Of a stretch of 64,000 bases of DNA, positions 42,758 through 51,464 are shown piece by piece; the stretch's first letter is position 1, and every line of letters begins with the position of its first letter. Position numbers and translations under genes: made by a program. The notes beneath the pieces are model-generated. The model was not told the DNA's origin. It made no database searches and was given only the letters and a program-made list of their open reading frames with translations. Source of the DNA: Sphingobacteriia bacterium 28-36-52 (GTDB taxonomy: Bacteria; Bacteroidota; Bacteroidia; Chitinophagales; Chitinophagaceae); contig NCGN01000004.1 of NCBI GenBank assembly GCA_002281575.1, positions 1 to 64,000 on the forward strand, given 5' to 3'.

Positions 42758-43342
42758 ATGCTTAAACCTAGTATTGCAAAAAATGATCGTTTAGCCAATT
42801 GGTTAATTGGAATATTTTCTATAGTAGTATTTATAGTAGTGGTTGTTCTTGGCAAATTTAAATTAGACGTAGAGCTAGGATTTGATGTACATATTTTTGC
42901 CACAATTAATGCATTTGTGAATGCTTCAATTGCACTCGTATTGGTTGCTGCCCTGGTTGCTGTTAAAAAGAAAAATTATGAGCTGCATAAAAAATTCATG
43001 ATAACAGCATTGATTTTTTCAATACTTTTCTTACTGTCTTATATAGCACATCATTTATTAGCAGGGGAAGCCAAATATGGTGATTCCAACCATGATGGGA
43101 TGGTAGACGAAGCCGAAAAATTGGCTGCAGGTGCCATGCGTATCGTTTATTTAGTTATTTTAATCACACATATTATATTGGCTGCCATCATTTTGCCATT
43201 CATTTTGTTTACTGCTTACCGCGGGTTAACTAGTGAGTTCCCTGCGCATAAAAAATTAGCTAGAATTACATGGCCTTTGTGGTTTTATGTTGCTGTTACT
43301 GGTCCAATAGTTTACTTTATGATTAGTCCTTACTACAACTAA
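42758..43342 (+). CDS. DUF420 membrane protein with an EF-hand-like loop
   Basis: The 194-residue protein has five hydrophobic helices and the DUF420 pattern (NAFVNASIALVLVAALVAV, HKKFMITALIFSILFLLSYI, and a final WFYVAVTGPIVYFMI). DUF420 proteins accompany oxidase assembly genes; a heme or copper assembly role is suspected in the family. Between helices 3 and 4 is a loop, DSNHDGMVDEAE, that matches the calcium-binding EF-hand pattern position by position. Confidence 0.88.
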   Translation: MLKPSIAKNDRLANWLIGIFSIVVFIVVVVLGKFKLDVELGFDVHIFATINAFVNASIALVLVAALVAVKKKNYELHKKFMITALIFSILFLLSYIAHHLLAGEAKYGDSNHDGMVDEAEKLAAGAMRIVYLVILITHIILAAIILPFILFTAYRGLTSEFPAHKKLARITWPLWFYVAVTGPIVYFMISPYYN

Positions 43343-43444
43343 GCGGCTTCAATACCCTTACTACCAGTAGCGCAGTGGGGATGGGGATCGGGCCAGCTGC
43401 AGCTACTGATAAAATAAGGTATTACTGAATCGGGGGGATTGCAC

Positions 43445-43783
43445 TCAAGCTTTTTTGGTTAAAATAAGCAACTCGTTTGCTTGAACTTCGGTCGCATACC
43501 TTTTTACACCTTGCTTATCGGTGTAGTTTCGATTAATGAGCTTACCCTCAATCACCACTTCTGTTCCTTTAACTAGGTATTTCTCAGCAATTTCTGCCAG
43601 TTTACCCCATGCAACTACATTGTGCCATTGGGTTTCTGTTACTTTTTCACCCTTTGCATTTTTGTAGTTTTCATTAGTAGCAACACTTAAATGAGCTACT
43701 TTTTTGTCTTCGCCAATTGATTTTACTTCTGGGTCTTGCCCTAAGTTCCCAATTAATTGGACTTTGTTTTTAACTGCGTTCAT
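43445..43783 (-). CDS. ssb: Single-stranded DNA-binding protein, short form
   Basis: The 112-residue protein is an SSB OB fold: NKVQLIGNLGQDPEV, TQWHNVVAWGKLAEIAEKYL, GKLINRNYTDKQGVKRY. It lacks the Gly/Pro-rich linker and acidic tip (DDIPF type) of replicative SSB, ending TKKA right after the fold. It is probably a secondary SSB for repair, competence or stress. It is divergent from the zinc-ribbon gene, with a short tandem repeat between them. Confidence 0.92.
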   Translation of the reverse strand: MNAVKNKVQLIGNLGQDPEVKSIGEDKKVAHLSVATNENYKNAKGEKVTETQWHNVVAWGKLAEIAEKYLVKGTEVVIEGKLINRNYTDKQGVKRYATEVQANELLILTKKA

Positions 43784-43871
43784 AACGGTTCAGTTTTATA
43801 AGTTGTAAATAAAAGCAGTGCGTACTGCCGTTAACAGTACAAATATGCTGAACCAATTTGCACGAGTTGCT

Positions 43872-43911
43872 TATATAAACATCTGTTGACGTATATAAAC
43901 GTTTGTAGACG
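43872..43911. repeat. Tandem 20-bp direct repeat between ssb and the zinc-ribbon gene
   Basis: TATATAAACATCTGTTGACG (43872-43891) is followed by TATATAAACGTTTGTAGACG (43892-43911), 17 of 20 identical. A partial third copy TTTGTTG follows. It may be a binding site array for a regulator of the divergent genes. Confidence 0.55.
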
Positions 43912-44022
43912 TTTGTTGCTATTTGGCACCGTTAAAATGCGGGGAAATATTTGGTATTTCTACAGTATAAAAGAAATGTATTCTAAACTAATTTCAAATT
44001 GTTTGAACCCACAAAGAATTTT

Positions 44023-44394
44023 ATGGAAACCAATCCTAAGCAGTGTTTACACTGTGCCAAAAAAATTGCAGGAAGAACAGATAAGAAATTTTGTAACAAC
44101 CACTGCAGAAGTAGTTACCATAATCATTTTTATAGTGATAGAAGTAACTATATGAGAAGAGTGAATGGGTTGCTTTTAAGGAACAGAAAAATATTAGCTG
44201 ATTTATTTGCACTGCAAAGAGGTGGAATAACTGTGCCATTAAGCGAACTGTATGTAAAAGGATTTAGCCCCGCTCATTTTACCCATCAACACCAAAAAGA
44301 CAAGAATCAAATCTTCACTTATTGCTACGAGTTTGGATACCAAATAACCGAAAAAAATTGTATCAAGATTATTCAACAAACTAGTATCGAATAG
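44023..44394 (+). CDS. Zinc-ribbon hypothetical protein, 123 aa
   Basis: From ATG 44023 the protein starts METNPK and has a cysteine pattern C-x2-C-x12-C-x3-C within its first 30 residues (CLHC, then CNNHC), a probable zinc site of the kind seen in small Bacteroidota DNA- or RNA-interacting proteins. The rest is basic and helical ([20 protein letters not shown]). Residues after 60 ([20 protein letters not shown]) form a conserved-looking block I cannot name. The upstream TTG at 43999 is less likely. Its end overlaps rlpA on the opposite strand by 14 bases. Confidence 0.75.
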   Translation: METNPKQCLHCAKKIAGRTDKKFCNNHCRSSYHNHFYSDRSNYMRRVNGLLLRNRKILADLFALQRGGITVPLSELYVKGFSPAHFTHQHQKDKNQIFTYCYEFGYQITEKNCIKIIQQTSIE

Positions 44395-44734
44395 TTACTT
44401 TGGCAACACCAGCATTTACCATGTCAATTTTTTTAGCCGCTTTTTTACTAAGGTCTATGATTCTTCCTTGAATAAATGGCCCTCTATCGTTTATTCTAAC
44501 TTTTACTGATTGGCCATTGTTTAGATTGGTTACTTTCACTTTGGTTCCAAAAGGAAGTGTTTTGTGTGCTGCAGTTAATTTATTTTGCTTGAATTTTTCA
44601 CCGTTACTGGTTTTTCGTCCTATATATTTATCTGCATAAAACGAAGCCATACCTGTTTCACTTCCTTTTCTAAAGCAAGACATCCATCCTAAACTGAAAG
44701 CCAGTAATAGTAGAAATAAAAAAGGTTTTTTCAT
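44381..44734 (-). CDS. rlpA: RlpA-family lipoprotein (double-psi beta-barrel)
   Basis: The 117-residue protein has a lipoprotein signal with Cys at about residue 20 (GWMSC). A short double-psi beta-barrel follows: [60 protein letters not shown]. The catalytic Asp (NDRGPF) of RlpA lytic transglycosylases is present. There is no SPOR domain. It acts on peptidoglycan glycan strands. Its start codon lies at the edge of a strong hairpin (44721-44757). Confidence 0.9.
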   Translation of the reverse strand: MKKPFLFLLLLAFSLGWMSCFRKGSETGMASFYADKYIGRKTSNGEKFKQNKLTAAHKTLPFGTKVKVTNLNNGQSVKVRINDRGPFIQGRIIDLSKKAAKKIDMVNAGVAKVTIRY

Positions 44735-44757
44735 TCTATAAGAACGAAAAAACCTTT
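44721..44757 (-). terminator. Hairpin between gcvT and rlpA, likely gcvT terminator overlapping the rlpA start
   Basis: AAAGGTTTTTTC (44721-44732) pairs with GAAAAAACCTTT (44746-44757), 12 bp with a 13-base loop. On the minus strand it is followed by TTTATTTC. The rlpA ATG (44734-44732) straddles the loop-stem boundary. Confidence 0.7.
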
Positions 44758-44778
44758 GAATTATTGGATAAGATACTA

Positions 44779-45864
44779 TTAGGCAAATGGTGCTTTCACC
44801 ACTTTTGCTTTTACTAGTGTATTTCTAATATCAATATAAATTTCAGCATCTATAGCAGAATGGGAAACAGCCACATAACCTAAACCAATCGCTTTATTTA
44901 ATGATGGAGCCTGAGTACCGCTTGTAACTTTTCCAATGGTATTGCCTGCAGCATCTTTAATTAAATAATCGTGGCGGGGTATTCCTCTTTCTAACATTTC
45001 AAATCCAACCAGTTTACGCTGAACACCAGCTGCTTTTAAAGTTTCTATAATTGGGCGTGCAGTAAAATCTTTAGTGAACTTAGTAATCCATCCAAGGCCA
45101 CCTTCTAATGGAGAAGTGGTATCATCTATATCATTACCATATAAACAATAACCCATTTCTAATCTAAGGGTATCTCTTGCACCTAATCCGATTGGTTTTA
45201 AGCCTTGAGGTCCACCAATTTCAAAAATGGCATCCCAAATTTTATCGGCTGCACCATTGCTGTCTTCAAAATAAATTTCAACACCACCAGAACCAGTGTA
45301 TCCTGTAGCGCTGATCAGCACATTTTCTACCCCTGCAAATGTTCCCTTTACAAAAGTGTAGTATTTCAAATTCATGATATCTAACTCGGTAAGGGGTTGT
45401 AAAATTTTTGTAGCATTAGGACCTTGTATGGCCAATAAACAAGTTTTGTCACTGATATTATGCATTTCTACTTGTTTGGTATTGAATTGGCTAATCCAAT
45501 TCCAATCCTTTTCAATATTAGAAGCATTTACTACCAACATGTACGTTTTATTTGGCTCAACGCAGTAAACAATTAAATCGTCTACAATGCCGCCTGTAGC
45601 ATTGGGTAAGCAACTATATTGTGCCTGACCGGCTACCAATTTTGACGCATCATTGGTAGTAACTCTTTGAATAAGGTCTAAAGCATTTTCTCCCTTCAAA
45701 ATAAATTCACCCATATGACTTACATCAAAAACACCTGCATTTTTTCTTACAGCAGCATGCTCATCATTAATTCCAGTATAACTAATGGGCATATTGTAAC
45801 CGGCAAATTCCGCCATTTTGGCTCCTAGGGCAATATGTTTTTGTGTAAATGGTGTGTTTTTCAT
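44779..45864 (-). CDS. gcvT: Aminomethyltransferase, glycine cleavage T protein
   Basis: The 361-residue enzyme is full length. It takes the aminomethyl group from the lipoyl H protein and makes methylene-tetrahydrofolate and ammonia. Motifs are [21 protein letters not shown] (read in two parts), [10 protein letters not shown], the folate region [17 protein letters not shown], and [20 protein letters not shown]. The other glycine cleavage genes are not in the window. A terminator-like hairpin follows at 44721. Confidence 0.96.
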   Translation of the reverse strand: MKNTPFTQKHIALGAKMAEFAGYNMPISYTGINDEHAAVRKNAGVFDVSHMGEFILKGENALDLIQRVTTNDASKLVAGQAQYSCLPNATGGIVDDLIVYCVEPNKTYMLVVNASNIEKDWNWISQFNTKQVEMHNISDKTCLLAIQGPNATKILQPLTELDIMNLKYYTFVKGTFAGVENVLISATGYTGSGGVEIYFEDSNGAADKIWDAIFEIGGPQGLKPIGLGARDTLRLEMGYCLYGNDIDDTTSPLEGGLGWITKFTKDFTARPIIETLKAAGVQRKLVGFEMLERGIPRHDYLIKDAAGNTIGKVTSGTQAPSLNKAIGLGYVAVSHSAIDAEIYIDIRNTLVKAKVVKAPFA

Positions 45865-45915
45865 TGTGCAATTAATTAGGGTGCAAAAATAAGTGAATCA
45901 ACATGAAACAGCCCT

Positions 45916-45960
45916 AAAAAGCAAGAACCCCATCCCAATTTAGAGACGAGGTTCTTTTTC
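45916..45960 (-). terminator. Terminator of the PspC gene
   Basis: On the minus strand, AAGAACCTCGTC pairs with GATGGGGTTCTT (10 of 12 pairs) and is followed by GCTTTTTAG. It lies between the PspC stop and the gcvT start. Confidence 0.65.
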
Positions 45961-45979
45961 CAACCTGTGCCAACCATCT

Positions 45980-48211
45980 TTATGATTGTAAATTCAGTAA
46001 GGAAAACCTTCCTAATTCTGAACCTAGCTCAATAATATCAGGAGATTCGGTCATTTTTGTTTTACCAACAGGGGTAGAAATATGTGGGTCAACTATTGCT
46101 ACTTTTTGATAACGGTAGCGAGTAGTATCAACAGGTTTTTCTAACTCTTTCTTTAAATCTTCTGCTTCTTTCTGTTTACGCTCGTATTCTTTGCGTAGTT
46201 CCTCTCTGCTTTTTTTATACTCTTCTATGGCGCTTTTTTCTGAGTCGCTGTCATTTTCTTCCTCATCATTTATTTCTCCAGCTTTCTTTACTCTTTCTAA
46301 TCCACCTTGAGTCATAATGTATTCCTGATTAGACATCCAACTTTCGTATCCTTCATTATTCCACTCATCGTCCCAATCGTAGTCGTTGCGGCCAGAGTTA
46401 AAACTGATATGATTGAGTCTTCTTGAAACGTTATCATCAATTTCAATTTTCTTTCCAACAGGTACAAAAATGGTAACGGTAACACCTTGGTTGCGGAACT
46501 TGGTTCCTTTGTTTAGCTTAAAACCACGATCTAAATAGATAACACTGTCTTGTTGTGTTGCGCCGTAGTTGATTTGTGTAATATTTCTTAAAGCTGCATT
46601 TTCATCAGAGCCATTGCTGAATTTTACATAGCTAATACGGTATAAAGAATCAGGGCTTTTTGCAATACGAACTCGAACATTATTTAATACCAAACTATCA
46701 TCGTCCATTCTTAATAAGCCATCCATTCTAAACCACTTGCTTCTCACAACTCTAAAATTAGATTCAGCTACTTTAATGGTTAGTTTGCTACTGGCAGGTT
46801 GAACAATTTTAATGTCGCCTTTGTCTTTAGCGCCTGCATCAAAGTTTTGTGCAATAGATGCAACCAATAGGATTACACTAATCCAACCAAGGGTCCATAA
46901 TCCGCCAAAAGTGAATCCTAAATATTTACTACCTGCAGTTGCTCCAATAATTCTACGAACCAACCAAGTAAGTAAACCAATTGCAGGAACAAATAAGAAC
47001 AAAATCAATGTTGTCCATGCAAGGAAGTTTTGCCAGAAACCTTCTAAGAAGAAACTCTTTAGCGGGAACACGCTTACACTACCTGCAATCATACCTAATA
47101 AAGCAACCAGTATAGTGAAAGCCAAAATTCCGGCTAAGAATAAAAAGAATGCTTTAAATAATATACCAATTGCATTGGCTAATTTATTTCCTCCTTTTTT
47201 AGAAACACTGCTTGCTTCAGAAGCAAATTGTTTACTCTTTTCGTTTACAGTTGAACTGAACTCCGAAGAAAATTCTTTTGCTTTTTCAGAGAATTCACCA
47301 CCCCATTTTTCAGCACGGGCTTTAAATCCTTCTAAGTCTTCTTGAATGGTATGCTTGATGGTATTTAAGTCTACTTTTTCGCCTCTCATTTCTAATTTTT
47401 CCGAAGCACTTTTTGCTTCTGGAATAACCGCCCAAAGAACAGCATAGATTACAAATAAAGTACCACCAAATGATCCAAAAATAAACCCAGGGAAAGGATT
47501 AAACTCAAACCAGAATAGTGAACTTACAAATGAAGAAATAATACCCACTACCAATGGAAGCGCAAAAATTAATCTTGGTATCCAAACGGCAATATCAAAA
47601 TATGTGGCAATACCGCTGGCAACACCTGCAATTACTTTTTCTTCAGGATTTCTGTATAGCCTTCTATTACTGGTTACTTGATCCAATGGTTTAGAAGGAA
47701 GTATGATCCATAATAGTAAATACAAAAGGAATCCAGAACCACCGCCAAAGAACAATACTAAAAATAGTAAACGAACAACTGTAGGGTCAATTCTAAAGTA
47801 AGCAGCAATACCACTACAAACACCACCTAACATTTTTTCGTTGGTATCTCTATAAAGTCTACCTCTAGATGCGCTGTTATCTGCATCTTGTGAAAAGTTA
47901 GATTGTTGTTGTTGATTGCCACCTAATTGAGATTGCATATTGGTTTCTTCGCCTTCAAAATCTTCAGGTCTACCCATACTATTGATGATATTGTTAACAT
48001 CTTCATCAGTAATACAAGTGCTTCCTTTTTTAAGGCTTTCTCCAAATAATTCTGCAATACGACCTTCTATATCGTTGATGATTTCATCTCTTCCTTCTTC
48101 ATTAGCAAAGAAGCGGCGTAAGCTTTCAACGTATACTTTCAGTACGTCATAAGCCGATTCCTCAATAGGAATTACTCTGCCTTGGAAGTTTATATTAATT
48201 ACCTTTTTCAT
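45980..48211 (-). CDS. PspC-domain envelope-stress membrane protein, 743 aa
   Basis: The N-terminal 90 residues are a conserved soluble domain (INFQGRVIPIEESAYDVLK, MGRPEDF). Two PspC domains follow (about 115-175 and 183-265, each with RLYR, GVxSGIAxYF and a membrane helix pair). Then come a cytoplasmic coiled region (about 285-350), several membrane helices (about 358-470), and a large extracytoplasmic beta-rich region. The C-terminal third has a Glu/Lys-rich coil (about 660-700). PspC proteins sense or protect against membrane stress. A PadR regulator lies 20 bases upstream in the same operon. Confidence 0.88.
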   Translation of the reverse strand: MKKVININFQGRVIPIEESAYDVLKVYVESLRRFFANEEGRDEIINDIEGRIAELFGESLKKGSTCITDEDVNNIINSMGRPEDFEGEETNMQSQLGGNQQQQSNFSQDADNSASRGRLYRDTNEKMLGGVCSGIAAYFRIDPTVVRLLFLVLFFGGGSGFLLYLLLWIILPSKPLDQVTSNRRLYRNPEEKVIAGVASGIATYFDIAVWIPRLIFALPLVVGIISSFVSSLFWFEFNPFPGFIFGSFGGTLFVIYAVLWAVIPEAKSASEKLEMRGEKVDLNTIKHTIQEDLEGFKARAEKWGGEFSEKAKEFSSEFSSTVNEKSKQFASEASSVSKKGGNKLANAIGILFKAFFLFLAGILAFTILVALLGMIAGSVSVFPLKSFFLEGFWQNFLAWTTLILFLFVPAIGLLTWLVRRIIGATAGSKYLGFTFGGLWTLGWISVILLVASIAQNFDAGAKDKGDIKIVQPASSKLTIKVAESNFRVVRSKWFRMDGLLRMDDDSLVLNNVRVRIAKSPDSLYRISYVKFSNGSDENAALRNITQINYGATQQDSVIYLDRGFKLNKGTKFRNQGVTVTIFVPVGKKIEIDDNVSRRLNHISFNSGRNDYDWDDEWNNEGYESWMSNQEYIMTQGGLERVKKAGEINDEEENDSDSEKSAIEEYKKSREELRKEYERKQKEAEDLKKELEKPVDTTRYRYQKVAIVDPHISTPVGKTKMTESPDIIELGSELGRFSLLNLQS

Positions 48212-48231
48212 GGTATGTTTATTTAGCTTGG

Positions 48232-48597
48232 TTAAGGTTGGTTTTGGTTGTTTTCGGTTTCTGGTGATGCTATTGGTTGGGTTAGCACTTGAACTGCATC
48301 CGCTAGTTCTTTCCAGGTTCTTTCGAGTTCACTGTAAAAAGCGAGGCCTTTATCAGTCATAACGAAATATTTGCGTGGGGGTCCGCTGTTGCTCTCTACC
48401 CAACGGTAGGTAAGCAATTCCGCGTTTTTTAACCTGGTAAGCAGCGGGTACAATGTACCTTCCAGAATATGAAGGTTGGCTGCTTTCATCCGATCAACTA
48501 GATCACTGGGGTAAACTTCCCCCTGGCGAATGATTGAAAGGATACAAAACTCCAATACGCCCTTCCGCATCTGACTCTGTGTGTTTTGAATATCCAT
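48232..48597 (-). CDS. PadR-family transcriptional regulator
   Basis: The 121-residue winged-helix protein has MRKGVLEFCILSIIRQGEVYPSDLVDRMKAA (read in parts) and the wing LTYRWVESNSGPPRKYFVMTDKG, which are PadR hallmarks. A C-terminal helix (AFYSELERTWKELADAV) dimerises. It directly precedes the PspC gene and in many Bacteroidota this pair is co-transcribed, so it likely represses the operon. Confidence 0.93.
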   Translation of the reverse strand: MDIQNTQSQMRKGVLEFCILSIIRQGEVYPSDLVDRMKAANLHILEGTLYPLLTRLKNAELLTYRWVESNSGPPRKYFVMTDKGLAFYSELERTWKELADAVQVLTQPIASPETENNQNQP

Positions 48598-48616
48598 GGC
48601 CTAGATTTTTATTGGA

Positions 48617-48814
48617 TTAATAAACAAGAATTGGTTTAACTGGAGCTATACGGCTGAAACGTTGAATTTTCCAAAGTTGGGCTACAGTAAATCTTTTCTT
48701 GGTTTTGGGTTCATTGTTCATGTTTGAAGCAATTGTCTCGTTTACCACTTGGGTTAAATTATTTAACTCTGTTTTGTTTAGTTGAACAAGTGGGTTGATG
48801 GTGGTGATTTTCAT
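48617..48814 (-). CDS. Hypothetical protein, 65 aa, upstream of padR
   Basis: This is a short protein with no recognised domain. It has an acidic-polar first half (NKTELNNLTQVVNETIASNM) and a basic second half (KRFTVAQLWKIQRFSRI). It has no signal peptide or cysteines. It lies 19 bases before padR in the same orientation, so it is probably part of the PspC operon. Position and length suggest a real gene, but the function is unknown. Confidence 0.6.
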   Translation of the reverse strand: MKITTINPLVQLNKTELNNLTQVVNETIASNMNNEPKTKKRFTVAQLWKIQRFSRIAPVKPILVY

Positions 48815-49035
48815 GATGATTATTTTTAGTTCGTTTGTTGTTTAATTACTTTGACAACACAAAGATGGGGTATTTTTTAGTACTATGCAACACATAGTAC
48901 CAAGTATTTTTAGGTAATAGGCTGACTTTAGAATTAGGTTTTAAATAATTAGTTGAAAATCAATTAGTTATGATTTTTACGAATTTTAAGAAAAGGATAA
49001 TCGGTTTTAAAAAAGGATAAATGGAGTCTAAAAAA

Positions 49036-49061
49036 TATTCATCGTAAAAATACGATGAATA
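49036..49061. promoter_or_regulatory. ArsR operator 1
   Basis: An 11-bp perfect inverted repeat (TATTCATCGTA, spacer AAAA, then its complement) contains the core ATCGTA-n4-TACGAT at 49041-49056. It covers the expected -33 region of the arsR promoter, so bound ArsR would block polymerase. Confidence 0.8.
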
Positions 49062-49073
49062 GAAAATTATTCA

Positions 49074-49081
49074 TAGCTTTG
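49074..49081 (+). promoter_or_regulatory. arsR operon -7 promoter element
   Basis: TAGCTTTG fits TAnnTTTG and is placed between the two operator sites, 25 bases before the arsR ATG. Confidence 0.65.
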
Positions 49082-49085
49082 CTTT

Positions 49086-49101
49086 ATCGTATAAAAACGA
49101 T
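49086..49101. promoter_or_regulatory. ArsR operator 2
   Basis: ATCGTATAAAAACGAT has the same 16-bp layout as the core of operator 1 with one arm change. It lies at the expected transcription start, just ahead of the arsR start codon. Confidence 0.7.
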
Positions 49102-49106
49102 TAATC

Positions 49107-49439
49107 ATGGCTTCTCCTAAATTAGATGAATTTATAAAAGCAGAACAAGAGTTGGCGCAATTTGCTAAAGCCTTATCTCATCCAGCACGTATTGCAATAT
49201 TAAAAGTATTGGCACAAAAGAATGAATGTGTTTGTGGGGAGATTGTAGACGTATTACCATTGGCACAGTCTACTGTTTCTCAACACTTAAAAGAATTGAA
49301 AGATGCTGGATTAATTAAAGGAACCATTGAAGGACCAAGAAGTTGCTATTGTATTAATTGGAAAGCATTCGAAAAATTCAATGTCTCTTTTAATCAACTT
49401 TTTAATAAACTAAAAGTGCAACAACAATCTTGTTGCTAA
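49107..49439 (+). CDS. arsR: ArsR-family arsenic-responsive repressor
   Basis: The 110-residue winged-helix repressor has the metalloid-binding pair in ECVCGEI (Cys about 37 and 39) at the helix-3 position, [21 protein letters not shown] as recognition helix, and a C-terminal QQQSCC that may add a third thiol. It should release the two operators upstream when it binds arsenite and so switch on arsM, acr3 and the reductase. Confidence 0.94.
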   Translation: MASPKLDEFIKAEQELAQFAKALSHPARIAILKVLAQKNECVCGEIVDVLPLAQSTVSQHLKELKDAGLIKGTIEGPRSCYCINWKAFEKFNVSFNQLFNKLKVQQQSCC

Positions 49440-49467
49440 ATAATCTTAAAAATTAAAAATATATTTT

Positions 49468-50355
49468 ATGCAAACAGATGAACAATTAAAACAAATCGTA
49501 AAAGAGAAATATGCAGAAATTGCTACACAATCTACTGCAGATAATAAAGCATCATGTTGTGGTGCAGGTGGATGCAGTACTGAAGTATACAATATCATGA
49601 GCGATGATTATACTACTATAGAAGGTTATAATGCAGATGCCGATTTGGGATTGGGTTGTGGATTACCTACGCAATATGCACAAATTAAACAAGGGGATAC
49701 TGTAGTAGATTTAGGAAGTGGAGCAGGCAATGATTGTTTTGTTGCAAGAGCTCATTCAGGAGATAAAGGAAAAGTGATTGGAATAGATTTTACACCAGCT
49801 ATGATTCAGAAAGCTAGAATGAATGCAGATACATTAGGGTTTAATAATGTAGAATTTCGTGAAGGCGATATTGAGCATATGCCTTTAGGTGGAAATACGG
49901 CTGATGTGGTAGTAAGTAATTGTGTGTTGAATTTGGTACCCAATAAAGATGGCGTTATAAAAGAAATATTCAGAGTACTAAAACCAGGTGGACACTTTAG
50001 TATTTCCGACGTGGTATTGGTAGGTCAATTACCAGATGCACTAAGAAGAGATGCTGAAATGTATGCAGGATGTGTATCCGGGGCAATACAAAAAGAAGTG
50101 TACCTAGAATTGATTCGATTAAACAAGTTCGAAAATATCATCGTACAAAAAGAAAAGCCCATTATTATTCCCAATGATATTTTAAAAAATTATTTATCTG
50201 ATGCTGAAATTGCAGCTTTTAATAATGGCGGGGCCGGTATATTTAGTGTAACTGTTTATGCTGAGAAGCCAAAAGGATTTACCATTACTGAAAGTACTGC
50301 GGTAAATAATACCGTTGCAGCAACTTACTGCACTCCAGGAGGCGGTTGCTGTTAA
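49468..50355 (+). CDS. arsM: Arsenite S-adenosylmethionine methyltransferase
   Basis: The 295-residue methyltransferase has the SAM motif VVDLGSGAGNDCFVA (about 86-100) and conserved cysteines: CCGAGGC (about 31-37), the one in DLGLGCGLP, the one in VVSNCVLNLVP, and the one in MYAGCVSG. The last three positions match the arsenic-binding cysteines of ArsM. A C-terminal CTPGGGCC adds three more. It methylates arsenite to less retained or volatile forms. It lies 28 bases after arsR. Confidence 0.95.
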   Translation: MQTDEQLKQIVKEKYAEIATQSTADNKASCCGAGGCSTEVYNIMSDDYTTIEGYNADADLGLGCGLPTQYAQIKQGDTVVDLGSGAGNDCFVARAHSGDKGKVIGIDFTPAMIQKARMNADTLGFNNVEFREGDIEHMPLGGNTADVVVSNCVLNLVPNKDGVIKEIFRVLKPGGHFSISDVVLVGQLPDALRRDAEMYAGCVSGAIQKEVYLELIRLNKFENIIVQKEKPIIIPNDILKNYLSDAEIAAFNNGGAGIFSVTVYAEKPKGFTITESTAVNNTVAATYCTPGGGCC

Positions 50356-50408
50356 TACTAACATGTCAATAATTCTAGAAAATTCTATTTAGATAAAATA
50401 ATTTAAAA

Positions 50409-51464
50409 ATGGAACATTGCACACCAGCTGCAAATCGTAAAAAACTATCATTTTTAGATCAGTATTTAACGCTATGGATATTTTTTGCCATGATAATTGG
50501 TGTGGGATTAGGTTATTTTGTACCCAGTGTCTCAATAAAAATTGAATCGCTCTCTAATGGAACAACCAATATACCACTAGCCATTGGATTGATACTGATG
50601 ATGTATCCTCCTTTAGCAAAAGTGAATTACAGTAAAATTGGAGAAGTCTTTAGTAATATTAAAGTCTTAAGCCTTTCTTTAATATTGAATTGGGTTATTG
50701 GTCCTATTTTGATGTTTATTTTATCAATCATCTTTTTGAAAGATTATCCCGAATACATGATTGGATTAATCTTGATTGGATTAGCCAGATGTATTGCAAT
50801 GGTGGTTGTATGGAATGATTTAGCAGAGGGCAATAGAGAGTATGCTGCAGGGCTGGTGGCTTTGAATAGTATTTTTCAAGTTTTCTTTTATAGTTTTTAT
50901 GCATATTTATTCATTACTTTTTTACCACCATATTTTGGCGTAAAGGGTTTGAATGTGAATATTACCATTGCTGAAATAGCTCAATCGGTTGGTATTTATT
51001 TAGGATTACCTTTTGCTGCTGGTATAATTAGTAGGTATCTATTAATAAAATGGAAGGGATTGAATTGGTTTAACAATAAATACATTCCATTTATTTCGCC
51101 AATCACATTAATTGCCTTGTTGTTTACCATTGTCATTATGTTCAGTTTAAAAGGGCAATTGATTCTAACGATACCAATGGATGTTTTGAGGATTGCCATC
51201 CCCTTAGTTATTTATTTTATATTGATGTTTATCATTAGCTTTTTAATTGGTAAAAAACTAGGTGCAGATTATTCAAGAAATACTTCCATTGCATTCACTG
51301 CTACAGGAAATAATTTTGAACTGGCCATTGCTGTAGCAATAGGTGTATTCGGTATTAATAGCGGTCAAGCATTTGCAGGAGTAATAGGTCCATTGGTTGA
51401 AGTGCCTGCATTAATTGCTTTAGTGAATTTGGCATTTTGGTTTAGAAAAAATGTATACAAATGA
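50409..51464 (+). CDS. acr3: ACR3-family arsenite efflux permease
   Basis: This is a 351-residue ten-helix transporter. The family signature [17 protein letters not shown] with the essential Cys (helix 4) is present, as are [20 protein letters not shown] (helix 9) and a final [10 protein letters not shown]. It exports arsenite using the proton gradient. The last four bases overlap the reductase gene (ATGA at 51461-51464), so the two are coupled. Confidence 0.96.
   Translation: MEHCTPAANRKKLSFLDQYLTLWIFFAMIIGVGLGYFVPSVSIKIESLSNGTTNIPLAIGLILMMYPPLAKVNYSKIGEVFSNIKVLSLSLILNWVIGPILMFILSIIFLKDYPEYMIGLILIGLARCIAMVVVWNDLAEGNREYAAGLVALNSIFQVFFYSFYAYLFITFLPPYFGVKGLNVNITIAEIAQSVGIYLGLPFAAGIISRYLLIKWKGLNWFNNKYIPFISPITLIALLFTIVIMFSLKGQLILTIPMDVLRIAIPLVIYFILMFIISFLIGKKLGADYSRNTSIAFTATGNNFELAIAVAIGVFGINSGQAFAGVIGPLVEVPALIALVNLAFWFRKNVYK

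Noticed and set aside
46812..47345. 177-codon frame antisense to the PspC gene
   Set aside because: It is a shadow of the coding strand; the PspC frame has clear domains throughout.
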